A DNA stretch of 64,000 nucleotides from Rozella allomycis CSF55 (Eukaryota > Rozellomycota), in NCBI GenBank assembly GCA_000442015.1, contig KE560848.1, positions 157,389 through 221,388 of the forward strand, in the 5' to 3' direction. The notes under the pieces are model-generated. The model was not told the origin of the DNA, searched no databases, and saw nothing but the letters and a program-made list of their open reading frames with translations. The translations under genes were made by a program, and so were the position numbers. This document shows, in pieces, positions 22,441 to 32,798 of this stretch. The stretch's first letter is position 1. Each line of letters opens with the position of its first letter.

Positions 22441-23210
22441 ATGAAGGCTGTGATTTTTTATTGTGATGGATTAATAATAGGTAAAAAAAATTACCTCTAC
22501 TTTTTAAGATACTGAGTCTGTTTATACTAATGTATTCCAAACTGTACTCAACCGATACCAGAAAACATTTGACTGGGAGTTAAAATCAAAAATGATGGGA
22601 ATGAGGACATTGGAAGCGACAAACTTGTTGATAAAAACTTTGAATATTCCCATGTCCGCTGAAGAATGGATAAATGAAACGGAATCCATGTTGGTAACAC
22701 CATCTTTTGACTTTTTCAAGGTCGAGCAATTTAAATCGTGCAAGCTAATGCCCGGAGCAGCAAAAATCATAAGACACTTGAAGAGGAATAATATCCCAAT
22801 AGCCGTCGCAACAAGTTCGAGGTCCATTTCTTTTGATGCGAAAATCACGCTACACCAAGATCTTTTCTCATTGTTTGATGTTATCATAAAAGGCGATGAC
22901 CATAGAGTAAAAAACGGGAAACCACATCCTGATATATTTTTAACTGCGTTCAATGAGCTTGGCAAATTGTTCCCAAATATGACAAATGGTGTAAATGAAG
23001 CATTAGTCTTTGAAGACGCTGTTAATGGTGTAGATGTAATGTTGTTCTAATTTATTTAACAAGGCTGCCCTCGCTGCTGGAATGAAAGTAGTTTGGATTC
23101 CCGACGAAAGATTCGATGTAACCAAACACAACGAAAATGAAGCCGTCACGATATTGAAATCACTAGAAGAATTTAATCCTGAATATTTTAGTTTGCCTCC
23201 TTTTCAATAA
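22441..23210 (+). CDS. HAD-superfamily phosphatase, pseudouridine-5'-phosphatase-like
   Basis: Resembles animal PUDP/HDHD1 and fungal GS1-like HAD hydrolases along its length: DTESVYTNVFQTVLNRYQK, KMMGMRTLEATNLLI, LMPGAAKIIRHLKRNNIPIA, VATSSRSISFD, the Lys motif KNGKPHPDIFL, VFEDAVNGV and AALAAGMKVVWIPDERFD. Two introns (about 27 and 28 nt) are placed by reading frame. Oddity: motif I, normally FDxDG with the first Asp as nucleophile, reads FYCDG, so the nucleophilic Asp is a Tyr while the rest of the active site is kept. Either this is a sequence error or the protein is catalytically altered. Confidence 0.84.
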
Positions 23211-23244
23211 ACTTAATTACATTGTAAATATTCAGCCACATTCA

Positions 23245-24192
23245 ATGACCATTTCCACAATAGTGAGGAGAAATAAGTTTATAGAATTTATCAAGAAACT
23301 TCAAAGAGATATCGTTTCAAATGTCAATAGTGTAGACAGTGCCCACTTTACTGAGGATGAATGGACTAGGTCAGGAGGCGGCCAAGGCATTTCATGTGTG
23401 CTTCAGGACGGCAATGTCTTTGAAAAAGCTGGAGTAAATATCTCTATTGTAGAAAGCACATTAAGCAATGCGGCTATACAGCAAATGAGAAGCCGGGGAA
23501 GATTGTTGAATAGTGGGACAACAAATTTGCCTTTCTTTGCTTGTGGAATAAGTTTAGTGATTCACCCCAAAAGTCCAAAAATTCCTACAGTTCATATGAA
23601 TTATCGTTATTTTGAAGTGACGGATGCAACCGGGCGAAGTATATTTTGGTTTGGTGGAGGGTCAGATTTGACCCCCATGTATTTAGATAAAGATGATGCG
23701 ATCCATTTTCATGAAATACTGAAAAAGGCTTGTGATATTCATAACGAGACATACTATCCTAAATTTAAGAAATGGTGCGATGAATATTTTTACATTCCCC
23801 ACAGAAAAGAGCATAGAGGTATCGGTGGAATTTTCTTTGATGATTTGGATGAATCTATGGTTTCATGGGATTCTGGCTTTGAATTTGTCAAGTCTTGTGG
23901 GGAAGCATTTATTCCATCATACTTTCCCATTGTGGAAAAACATTTGAATGAACCATTTAATGAAAAGAATAAACTTTGGCAGCAAATAAGAAGGGGAAGA
24001 TACGTGGAGTTTAATTTGGTTTATGATCGAGGCACAAAGTTTGGATTGGCTACCCCTGAAGGGCGCATTGAAAGTATATTGATGTCTCTTCCACTTACAT
24101 CTCGTTGGGAATATTGCCATCAGCCAGAAAAAGACAGCGAAGAAGAAAAACTTTTATTAGTCCTGCAGCAGCCTGTCGAATGGATAGAATAG
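23245..24192 (+). CDS. HEM13: Coproporphyrinogen-III oxidase, aerobic
   Basis: Oxygen-dependent decarboxylation of coproporphyrinogen III to protoporphyrinogen IX in haem synthesis. A single intronless 315-residue frame carries the family blocks SGGGQGISCVLQDGNVFEKA, MNYRYFEVTD, FGGGSDLTPMYL, KKWCDEYFYIPHRKEHRGIG, GIFFDDLDE and RRGRYVEFNLVYDRGTKFGL. The length fits eukaryotic cytosolic or intermembrane-space enzymes without a long presequence. An ATG at 23245 follows an AT-rich leader. Full length, with no missing blocks, so likely functional. Confidence 0.96.
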   Translation: MTISTIVRRNKFIEFIKKLQRDIVSNVNSVDSAHFTEDEWTRSGGGQGISCVLQDGNVFEKAGVNISIVESTLSNAAIQQMRSRGRLLNSGTTNLPFFACGISLVIHPKSPKIPTVHMNYRYFEVTDATGRSIFWFGGGSDLTPMYLDKDDAIHFHEILKKACDIHNETYYPKFKKWCDEYFYIPHRKEHRGIGGIFFDDLDESMVSWDSGFEFVKSCGEAFIPSYFPIVEKHLNEPFNEKNKLWQQIRRGRYVEFNLVYDRGTKFGLATPEGRIESILMSLPLTSRWEYCHQPEKDSEEEKLLLVLQQPVEWIE

Positions 24193-24216
24193 ATTAATAA
24201 AAAATACTTAAACATT

Positions 24217-25739
24217 TTATTTAAACGAAGTGTGTTTAACTATGGCTCGATTTTTGCATTTTTGAGAACACGCGATTCTTGAAAAAGGAATTGGAATAGA
24301 CCTTTGATCAACTTTAATTTTCAAAATGATTTTCATTGGCTTGTGCACAAAGCATTTGCAACAAATGTGGCATACGTTCAGTTCTTTAAAATGCATTTTA
24401 CTCAAATAATTCAAATCCATTGAACTGTCTAACAATTCTTGGACACCTCTCGGCTCCAGCGTTTTCGCCACACTACTGGCTGCCAACTTTGCAAGGGAAT
24501 TATGAAGCGAATTGAAATTTTCACCTTTCAGTTTTAGAGGATTTCCTTGTATTTGCCAATCAGATATTGGTAATTGTAGTAAGCCATAGTCAATATGTTC
24601 AATTAAGTTTTCTGAACAATAAAAGTGGCGCAGACTCGACTTGACAGATGAGAAGCTGTTTAGATTCCAAGACTCGGGGACTTTTATTTCTTTTATTTTA
24701 TTGTTTCTAATATTCAGATACATTAATTTTGGTAGTAAAAATGTTTCTTCTGGTAAAATACACAAAGAGTTTGATGAAACATCAATTTTTTCTAATCCAA
24801 TCATACTCTTAATCCATGAATCTAAGACTTCAAGTTCATTACTATTAAAAACCACAAAAAATATTACTCAAAGACGGGAAGTATTTTAAGAGACGTCAAT
24901 TTTGATAAATCAGGCAATACTTGTAGCATATTATTGCTTAAACCAAGCTCCTCGACTTTACAAAGATTTGATATTTCTACTGGAAGACTCTTTAAACGAT
25001 TTCGACTTTTATTCAAATATCGAAATCTATTACCTTAAATTTAACCATTGAAGATTTGTGCAGTGCCCAATTTCTCGAGGAATTTCTTCAATTTGATTTT
25101 CGCTCAAATCCAGTTTGGTCAAGAGTTTCAAGTTTTTTATTTCCTTCGGTATCACCCTTATTTGGTTCCCGAATAATCCAAGTTTGTACAAACTGTTTAA
25201 CCTGGTAATACACAATGGAAAGTCTCGCAATAAACAATCGCTTATACCCAAGCTCGTTAAGCTTTCTAAATCTCCAAAAGAATCAGGGACTTCACTTAAG
25301 GGGTTGTGGGTGATGTCAAACCAAGTCAAGTCTTTTAATAAGCCGATTGAAGAAGGTAAAATAGTGATTCGATTTGAACCGCATCCCAATCTTTTTAGCT
25401 TCAATAAACCTCCTTGTATTTCAGGTAGCTCTGTCAATCCTAATTATGTGATAAATACTGTTTAATACTGTTGGAGGAAACATCTAACCAATGAATCTCT
25501 CGTTTCACTTCCAATAAAGATTGGGGAAATTCAGTAATACCCATGTTAGCAATATCAACGGAGACTGGTTCAAAAGTTTTTACCGCTTTCTTTGATCGCA
25601 ACGGGCGCGTAGCTCTGTGTATAGGATCCATTGAATCGTCTGTAAAGTCAGATATAACTCTAGCTTCATATTGCGATGAATATGCATGATTTAATCCATT
25701 TAATTCTTCGTCACCTAAAGCACTTTGAATATTCCCCAT
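24217..25739 (-). CDS. Leucine-rich-repeat protein, likely N-myristoylated
   Basis: The N-terminus from the Met at 25739 reads MGNIQSALGDEEL, a good N-myristoylation signal (Gly2, Ser6). After about 100 polar residues come at least nine LRRs, for example LKRLGCGSNRITILPSSIGL, LTWFDITHNPLSEVPDSFGD, LTKLDLSENQIEEIPREIG and IDVSSNSLCILPEETFL. The C-terminal part (residues after about 400) has a Cys cluster CHICCKCFVHKP and IACSQKCKNRA, a pattern I recall from some fungal LRR proteins. Introns separate three main exons near 25440, 25030 and 24880. An upstream in-frame Met (25781) would bury the myristoyl signal. It probably anchors signalling complexes at a membrane; the exact role is unknown. 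Confidence 0.75.
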
Positions 25740-26016
25740 TGCTTTATTATCTTCCAATGTAATATTTTCCGAGCATCGCAATTAAATTCACAGTAATAAA
25801 TTGTTTTTTGTCTTTAACTAATTCACGAAATAGTCAGCAAAAAATATATATCGCAGATTTCTTATTTCTGTCATCTAAATATGTAAAGTAAAATGGGGAA
25901 TCATAACTCTACCATCAAACATGACATTTGCATTACGAGGACAAAACGGATTTTAAAGCAAGTTAAGGCTTTGAACCTGAAACCTGAACCTTATCTATTC
26001 TGGAAACTTTGGAATA

Positions 26017-26616
26017 ATGGAGAGTAATGATCCTCCGGATTATATAACTATCGTCGACGAAAAAACAAGCAAAAGAAGTTTTATTTGTCCTATATGTCAA
26101 GTTTCATTCCTTAGATCTAGCCATGCTAGACGACACATATTATCTATCCATTTCCCTGAAAAGCAACATGTTTGTAATATCTGCAATAGAAAATTCGCAC
26201 GAGCAGACAATTTACGGCAGCATTCAAAGATACATGAAGAGAATTTCGTCCCGAAAAAAGTTAAACGGAACGTTGAATGCACTCTTTGTGGTAAACACTT
26301 CCCCACGCCCTCTCACGTGATAAGGCATATGCGGATACACACAGGTGAAAAACCATTCGAGTGCGGTATTTGCAAAAAGCGATTTACAAGGAAAGATAAT
26401 CTCAATCAACACGAAAAAATTCATTTTCGAGATAATCCAAGGTCACATTTTTCTAAGGAGCTTGAAATTGCGCTTTCGGCTACTCATTCTGACCCATTGC
26501 CTTTATCCAGTCATCAAAGTGATATGCATCCGGAACACTTAAAGACAGCGATGTGGAGCCAACAAGTGTTAAGCTCAGACAAAGAGTCCACTGTTTATAA
26601 TATTTTTGATGTTTAA
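26017..26616 (+). CDS. C2H2 zinc-finger protein (four fingers)
   Basis: Probable transcription factor of 199 residues, intronless. Four classical fingers occupy residues about 20-135: CPICQVSFLRSSHARRHILS, CNICNRKFARADNLRQHSKI, CTLCGKHFPTPSHVIRHMRI and CGICKKRFTRKDNLNQHEKI. A canonical TGEKP linker lies between fingers three and four. The C-terminal 60 residues are polar with no recognised domain. Fingers two and four share helix residues (xxDNLxQH), so they may read similar triplets. Specific orthology is not clear. Confidence 0.85.
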   Translation: MESNDPPDYITIVDEKTSKRSFICPICQVSFLRSSHARRHILSIHFPEKQHVCNICNRKFARADNLRQHSKIHEENFVPKKVKRNVECTLCGKHFPTPSHVIRHMRIHTGEKPFECGICKKRFTRKDNLNQHEKIHFRDNPRSHFSKELEIALSATHSDPLPLSSHQSDMHPEHLKTAMWSQQVLSSDKESTVYNIFDV

Positions 26617-26631
26617 ATTAAATAAATTTAT

Positions 26632-27216
26632 TTATAGGATTTTTTTCTTGATTGCATTTACATCGTAGGGAATGAACTTTAGTTCCTTTTTCCTATTCTT
26701 ATACTTTATTGGTACATTTCGAGGAATCTTTTCAATTTCAAAATCGGAACTAACTGGGGCACCTGAATAGGACTTTCTTCTTGAGTAGTACATATTTTTG
26801 TTGCACTTGGCGGGCTTCGAATTGTGGGACTTGGAAGGCAAAAAGGGTGGGGGAAGTTGCAATGACTGTTGTGAAAAATTAAAAGACATAAGCATAGGCT
26901 CTTCAAAAGAACGTGTCTCGTCGGACATTATAGAACTAGCGGAACCTTCCCTAGTCAATGTAGGGGTAGATCTTGGGGATATTAGAAAGGAACTATTCAG
27001 TTTCTCTAAAGCATTAAAGGGTTCTGAAAGTTCAGGACAGGAAGAGCGTCGTATTTGGATGTGCATATCATCCGATTTTGAATTAATGGACAACGGTGAA
27101 ACAGCAGGTGGAGTCATTAACATTGGAAACGCATCTTGAATAGGAGATTGTCCTTTTTCTTGTGCAATGGACACCGAGGCAAGGAGGTATAACGGGTTGA
27201 GGTCTACGGTGTTCAT
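26632..27216 (-). CDS. Unrecognised Ser/Pro-rich protein
   Basis: A 194-residue uninterrupted frame with no family I recognise. It is rich in Ser, Pro and Asn, with phospho-site-like stretches (SPRSTPTLTREGSASSIMSD, YYSRRKSYSGAPVSS) and a basic C-terminus (IKYKNRKKELKF) that could act as a nuclear signal. Intrinsic disorder is likely. It is convergent with the C2H2 gene, with stops 15 bp apart. The antisense frame in the same interval is weaker. It may be a fast-evolving regulatory protein; that is inference. Confidence 0.55.
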   Translation of the reverse strand: MNTVDLNPLYLLASVSIAQEKGQSPIQDAFPMLMTPPAVSPLSINSKSDDMHIQIRRSSCPELSEPFNALEKLNSSFLISPRSTPTLTREGSASSIMSDETRSFEEPMLMSFNFSQQSLQLPPPFLPSKSHNSKPAKCNKNMYYSRRKSYSGAPVSSDFEIEKIPRNVPIKYKNRKKELKFIPYDVNAIKKKIL

Positions 27217-27438
27217 TACTGCTTAATTGATTGGTATTGTTACCAAGCCACTAACATATTTGCCTCTTTAGGATCCTTGACAGCGGAGTTATAATAGTAA
27301 TAGAAGAATAAAGTTGGACAGATATGTGTAAAAAAATTAACTTTTATGCATAATCTAAACAATTAATCATGGAAATGCTTAATATCATTTCATATCTTAC
27401 AATAAGCCACAATTGTGGACGAAAAATAGAATAAAGGA

Positions 27439-28401
27439 ATGGAAAATCTCCCTAAAAAAATCACCACTTCGTTGGTCTGTGAGGCCCCCTTTATAATACC
27501 AGATGTAATAAAAAACAGCGCGTGTCTTGTGGGAGTTGACGAAGCAGGCCGAGGTAAATTAATTTAGAGTATCAAATAATAGGACCTGTGTTAGGTAAAA
27601 TTTCTAGACAAAGTTTATAGGTCCTATGGTCTATTCCGTATTCGTTTGTGCCTTGGATGAGGAAGAAAGCTTGAAGCAACAGCCATTTGCAGACTCCAAG
27701 ACTCTTTCTGAAAAAGAAAGAGATGATATTTACAACAACTGTGTAGAAAATGAGTCATCAAAATTCTGGTGGGTTGTTAAAGTCTTAACACCCCAAGACA
27801 TTTCAAACTCCATGCTTCGAAGGTCCAAATATAATTTAAACGAATTATCGCATGATACAGTAATAGAATTATTTCGATATTTAATATCAAAAGGGATCAA
27901 TGTTAAAAAAGTAAAATTTTAATGTTCAATATACTGAAGGCATTTGTTGACACCGTTGGTGGTCCGGAATCGTACGAAAAGAAACTTTCATCATTTTTTC
28001 CAAACATTAAAATAACGGTTTCAAAAAAAGCTGATAGCATTTATCCCATTGTTTCAGGCGCTTCCATCGTAGCTAAAGTTACCAGGGATTACGTTCTTAA
28101 AAATTGGGTTATGAGAGAAAAAACACAAGTTTCGGACTTGTATGGAAGTGGCTATCCCGGGGACCCTAAAACCATTCAGTGGCTTCACGATTCAATGAAC
28201 CCTCTCTTTGGATTTCCGGATATTATTAGATTCAGCTGGGCAACGACCGCGAAATTATTGGATGAAAAATGCATCAAGGTTGAATGGCCACCCATTGAAG
28301 AGAATGAACCAAAAAAGAAAAAAGTGAAATCCACTGTGGTACAAATGGAAAAGTCTTATGAAGATCCCTTTCATGAATTTCTTGGTCTTTCCTTTACATA
28401 A
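27439..28401 (+). CDS. RNASEH2A: Ribonuclease H2 subunit A
   Basis: Catalytic subunit of RNase H2, removing ribonucleotides and RNA primers from DNA. The catalytic DEAGRG motif ends exon 1 (LVGVDEAGRG). Then come PVLG on a 12-nt micro-exon, PMVYSVFVCAL, FADSKTLSEKERDDIY, SMLRRSKYNLNELSHDTVIE, FVDTVGGPESYEKKLSSFFP, KKADSIYPIVSGASIVAKVT, LYGSGYPGDPKTIQWLHDS and FPDIIRFSWATTAKLLDE. The four acidic active-site residues are in place. Three introns: 29, 26 and 28 nt. The Lys-rich tail is short. Start at 27439 (MENLPKKIT). Confidence 0.93.
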
Positions 28402-28429
28402 ATTTATTCAAAACTCTTTATTTGCTTTT

Positions 28430-29008
28430 TTACTCTTCATCATCTGTAAAATCATCAAAGTCGTCTTCATCTAAGCCATCCAATGACGTTTTCTTTTGAA
28501 ATTTTTCAACTAATTCTTTAAGTTCTTCTTCTGAAGTTATTTTTTCTTTCTGTCGCAAGAAAGACCTTTTGTCCCGCTCTTTTAATGAACATTCGAAATT
28601 TAGGGGAATCACGCTATCTTCTTCAAGTCTTTATTATACAAATAATATGTTTTACAATTCATTTTGCTCAAATCTCTCTAAACATTTGGCACAGATCTCT
28701 AGTTTAATCGAGCAATCTAGACATGCGACATGGTATGCCTCTTTCACTTTCTTCTCTTCACATTTAACACTACTAGAAGAAATAATTTATATATACCATT
28801 TCTTTGGAACACTCAAAGGCTTATATTTTCTATACTGCTTTCTCCACTCAATGATTTCACGACATCTTTCACAAACACCTTGCACCGGCAAGTTCAATAT
28901 TATTTTTGTAAGTTTACTGTTCCTGTTATGCTTAAATGCCGTAGTGTTTTTGTGCCTCTGAGACTTTTTCGAGTTATCTCCTTTCCGTGTAGAAATTTTT
29001 TCTACCAT
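28430..29008 (-). CDS. DUF2039 zinc-ribbon protein (C9orf85 homologue)
   Basis: Small conserved eukaryotic protein of unknown function. The start at 29008 gives MVEKISTRKGDNSKKSQRHK, then NTTAFKHNRNSKLTKI, GVCERCREIIEWRKQYRKYK and PLSVPKKW, all colinear with human C9orf85. Further Cys pairs follow after an intron near 28770 (region 28640-28740). The C-terminal part is a charged stretch (KERDKRSFLRQKEKITSEEE) ending in an acidic tail (DEDDFDDFTDDEE). It is probably a nuclear or nucleolar zinc-binding protein, an inference from charge pattern only. Confidence 0.8.
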
Positions 29009-29220
29009 ACCACAATACAAGGGTTAAAAAAATAACAAATTCAGATAAAATAATATATTTAAATAAATTGTTGCTCAATGCATTTTATAAGAGGTTAAAA
29101 ATTCCCGCCAAATTTTATGAAAAATACAAGAAAAAATGGCCAAAGCTCACTCTTTAATTTTGTAACGTAAAGACGTGAAAACATTATGATAGACCGAAGG
29201 ATAATATTTCGTACACATCA

Positions 29221-30170
29221 ATGTCAAATTCATATAAACGAAATGTGTAAATCTTCTTGATTTTTAATAAAAAAGGCAAGAAGACGTATCCAATGATTTA
29301 ATAGAAAATATAATATCCGACTCTGAAGATGATGATCATGTATCAATGTTGAGCAGCTTGTTCAGCGCCTCTAAAAAGCTCAAACGAAAGAATCTTATCG
29401 TTTCTTCAAGCCCCGTGCGTGATATTCTTAAAGAAACATTGCAGTCGTCATCTAAAACGAATATACCTTTGGTGGACTTGTCAAATGATTTTTCAGACCA
29501 AGAAGAAATGACTCTTATTGACAAACCGATAAATTTAATGGATGATAATAAAGAAAACCACCAAAGTGAGTCCACTCCAACTTTAAGATTTATGAATGAA
29601 GCCATTCCTGAGAGTGATAATTTATCAGAAATTATCATTAAAAGTCCTATTCTTGGTCCCGAGTCTGTTATTCCGGGAACAGAACCTAATTTTTATGAGC
29701 GTAATTCTAGTCCGATACGTGGAGACGCCCACGAATTGAATTTCAAGACCCAAGGAATAGATACAACTCAAATTGATGAGTCTACGAAATTTTCTCTTTT
29801 AGATGAAGAAGATGAAGATAAAACACAAATCCCTCCAACTGATTACACACAAGAAGATAAACACGAATGCCCTTACTTTATAGAATCATGTACACAAGAC
29901 GATTATTATACAAGTTACTACCAAAAAGAAGAACCTTTATCACCCTTGCGAAGTTTTACTTCAGTGTCAACAATTCTCAATAACCCCCAAAGGTTTAGGG
30001 AATTGTCCTACATTTGCGGCCGTTTATCAAAAACAAAAGAATGTGAAGCAATCGATGCCGACGAATTTGTAAAAGAAGTGAACAAAAAAGCTTCTAGAGC
30101 ACAAAACTTCAAGGGTGGCAACAGTGGATGGAAAAAAAGACCCTTTAACAAGTTTAGAAAAAGAAAGTAG
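29221..30170 (+). CDS. Unrecognised acidic nuclear-type protein
   Basis: No family recognised. Exon 1 (MSNSYKRNV, start 29221) joins through a 29-nt intron to a long frame beginning QEDVSNDLIENIISDSEDDD. The body is acidic and Ser/Thr-rich with short SP motifs (SSSPVRDILKETL, KSPILGPE, RNSSPIRGD). A more hydrophobic segment near the end (RFRELSYICGRLSKTKE) precedes a very basic C-terminus (KKRPFNKFRKRK) that looks like a nuclear localisation signal. The composition resembles replication or repair accessory factors, but no motif proves this. Confidence 0.6.
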
Positions 30171-30313
30171 AATCCCGCAAAATAATTCAATTAAATACAA
30201 ATTATATATATATGAACAAATAAATGCATTAAAGTTTGTATCTTTTAATTTAGATTTAATCAATTACCGATGCTTCAACCTTCCAATGTCCCTGGTAAAT
30301 GGTAAATGGCATC

Positions 30314-31598
30314 ATGTCTAAACATTTCCCCTCTTCTTCTTCAATGTCTTTCTACATTAAGAAGACGAAATCTTTATATGTTTCTCTGATATGCCTTTAC
30401 CTTTCAATAAGCATCCTTCTCCTTACTAATTATAGTAATAACGAACCATATACTTCAAATGTGAAAATCCAGTCTCGAGAATGCAAAGTTCTCAATAATA
30501 CTATAATCCCTCAGCATTCATGTAATTGGAATGTGCTTGTTGAATCCGATGGCGATTTGTACAGATTCGATGACAATATCTGNATTTATAAATCGAAATA
30601 CTTTTATTTGCATATTATACGGCAATAATGTCTACATTGCAAATGAGTTTTATCAACGAATTCAGATCAAGTAATTTTGTATTTCTACTTTTAAAGATTG
30701 ATTTACGCTGGTTTGATACCTCTGCTTTTTCTTATATTGGCTTTAACGTCTATGCATTACTTTTTATGCTCTTTGTTTCCCATAATCTATTCGAAAAGAA
30801 TGTTCCACCATACTAAATGCAGAAATTGTTTATCAGATATTATAACAAATGCCGTAACCACGAATTATTATTCTTCGTATCACCTTGATTGCTTCTTGAG
30901 TGAAGTAGACCTTGCTGAGCATGATGTTAGCCAGCGTAAGCTATGTTTTTAGTCTGCCTTTAGTCATTGAATATTTTATCGCTAATGGGGAAACTTTGGA
31001 AGATGAAGTAACTATAATTTTAAGGTTAGAAAACAACATTATAACAATCAAGCCAAAAGAAATGACGATACAAGTGCAGAGCTGGCCATTGCACACATTT
31101 AAACCTCTTGAGTTTTCAAAATGGTTATTAATATTTAATTCATTATTTATTTGCATTAAGCCCATCTTTTTCACTATTCATCAGCTTTCAATATTTTTAG
31201 TTCCATTGATGTTTTACCTTTTCTTCTATATATATCAATGGAATAGAAAATTAGAGTGCATTTTTCAATTTCAAGGCAATGATCGCAACTCCTCCAAGAC
31301 GATTTTCCAGTCATCCAAGTTTCCAGCCCTTGTTTCGGATCAGAGAAAATCTGATAATAATACTACCACTTGGTTTTTCAGAAGAAGACAAGATTCATGT
31401 TTTAGCAATCTCATTTATTTGGATGTATTTTATGAAAATAGATGGCAATTGGTGGCTTCATCGTTCTCATTTTATTCTTTATCTTTAGTGGAGCATTTGA
31501 CATTAGTCATGTTGAAGTTAAGTGAAAATTGTGAATCTTACAAATATCTCTTGAATAGTCACTCTTTTCCCGAAATAAATGACGTTGAATTTGTTTAA
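30314..31598 (+). CDS. Unrecognised multi-pass membrane protein
   Basis: Coding frames join across a gap N (30583) and short introns. Membrane span 1 is in SLYVSLICLYLSISILLLT. A Cys-containing lumenal or outer segment follows (ECKVLNNTIIPQHSCNWNVL), then span 2 in LIYAGLIPLLFLILALTSM, a loop with CRNCLSD, a segment ending LIEYFIANGETLEDEVTIIL, and a long final exon with further spans (WLLIFNSLFICIKPIFF, LSIFLVPLMFYLFFYIY) and a polar C-terminus ending INDEVEFV-like acidic residues. The final exon keeps one frame for over 600 nt. I do not recognise a family. The N in exon 1 leaves one junction uncertain. Confidence 0.55.
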
Positions 31599-31627
31599 AT
31601 TTCTCACTTAGATTTTGATTTTTCGTT

Positions 31628-32062
31628 ATGCAAGAAGAGCTTCAGACTATTGTTTCTTCATATCAAGACCTTCAAAAGGGTTCCTTATTTCTTGAATTTA
31701 AATTTAGAGTCAAATAAAGCGATTTCTACGAGAGAAAAACTGGAAGCGCAACTAAGAGAAAATGAAGCCGTTTTGGCAGTATGAATTTTAAGTAATTTAC
31801 ACCAGGAATTAAAGTTGATCAAAGATGGGAATAAAGTTTTTAAAATTGTCGGACCAGTTTTGATTGATCAGGAGCTGGATGAGGCGAAAACGACCATTTC
31901 TAAAAGATTAGAATTTATTAACAAAGAAATCAAAAGAGCTGAAGGCGTTATTAAAACTGTGCAAAAGAAACAACAAGATACAGCTGCTAAGGTAAGGCGA
32001 TGTCTTCAAAAGAATAGTTAATGGAATTACAAAAGAAACAGCAACAAGGAAGTCAAAAGTAA
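31628..32062 (+). CDS. PFD6: Prefoldin subunit 6
   Basis: Beta-type subunit of the prefoldin chaperone, which delivers unfolded actin and tubulin to CCT. Starts MQEELQTIVSSYQDLQK. After a short intron comes SREKLEAQLRENEAVLA-like sequence (TREKLEAQLRENEAVL), and after a second ELKLIKDGNKVFKIVGPVLI, DQELDEAKTTISKRLEFINK and a coiled C-terminal helix rich in Gln/Lys. Three exons, about 120 residues, the expected size. The KIVGPVLI hairpin is characteristic of PFD6. Confidence 0.9.
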
Positions 32063-32079
32063 TGTAAAAATAAATCTAT

Positions 32080-32764
32080 TTATGTACTTTCCAATAACTT
32101 TTGCCGTTCTATAACCATTTGATCGAATTTAATGAGGTATGTTGTCCGATTAGGGAACCCTTCAATGGGGACTGTATGGGCACTAACTTTACAAGGCTAA
32201 TTATGAATCAATAGAACGTTTTTACAAAATTAGCTCCTTCCAAAATAGATTCAATAATTCCAGCCATGATAGCTCCACAATTTAATTGATGCAAGTCTTT
32301 GGGCATAGAAATAAATCTATGAGTCCAGGGATCATTGTCGGTGATCATATCTATTGTCTAAGCATAAACCACAATACATTCGTCTTCATTTTCTGTACTT
32401 TTTTCCAGTGAATCCGCCGGTTTACCACTTAGGCTCTTCCAGATCAGCGTATTTATAAATGACAATAGTGGTATAATCCTGTTTTCTCTTCTAATGGTGA
32501 GTTTATCTCGCCAGTAGAAAATTTCAATGTACCTGATACCAATATTTTTGCCAAAGTTATTCAAACTAATGAGTTACGACAAATATTTATACCGTTTTTC
32601 GAAATCTTGAATGCCACTTACACGTTTCTGAACATACTGAACCATTTCAGAAAATAGAAACGCGTACGATGAAAGATTCACCTCTTAAAAATTAATACGC
32701 TGATTACTTCATTCTTGCTTGTTTTATTGATAGGCCTTTCCAACAATTTAAGACTTCTGTCCAT
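32080..32764 (-). CDS. TRS31: TRAPP complex subunit 5 (Trs31/Bet3 family)
   Basis: Core subunit of the TRAPP tethering complexes and Ypt1 GEF in ER-Golgi traffic. The start at 32764 gives [20 protein letters not shown]. It continues [60 protein letters not shown], then after an intron [34 protein letters not shown] and [20 protein letters not shown]. Colinear with human TRAPPC5. Four or five exons with 25-35 nt introns. The divergent start is 35 bp from the mS33 gene. Confidence 0.9.
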
Positions 32765-32798
32765 CAATGAATAGGAACAAACCAAGCCCCACATTTCC

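Noticed and set aside
22522-22965. Long minus-strand frame of 147 codons
   Set aside because: It is antisense to the conserved HAD-phosphatase exon and has no similarity of its own.
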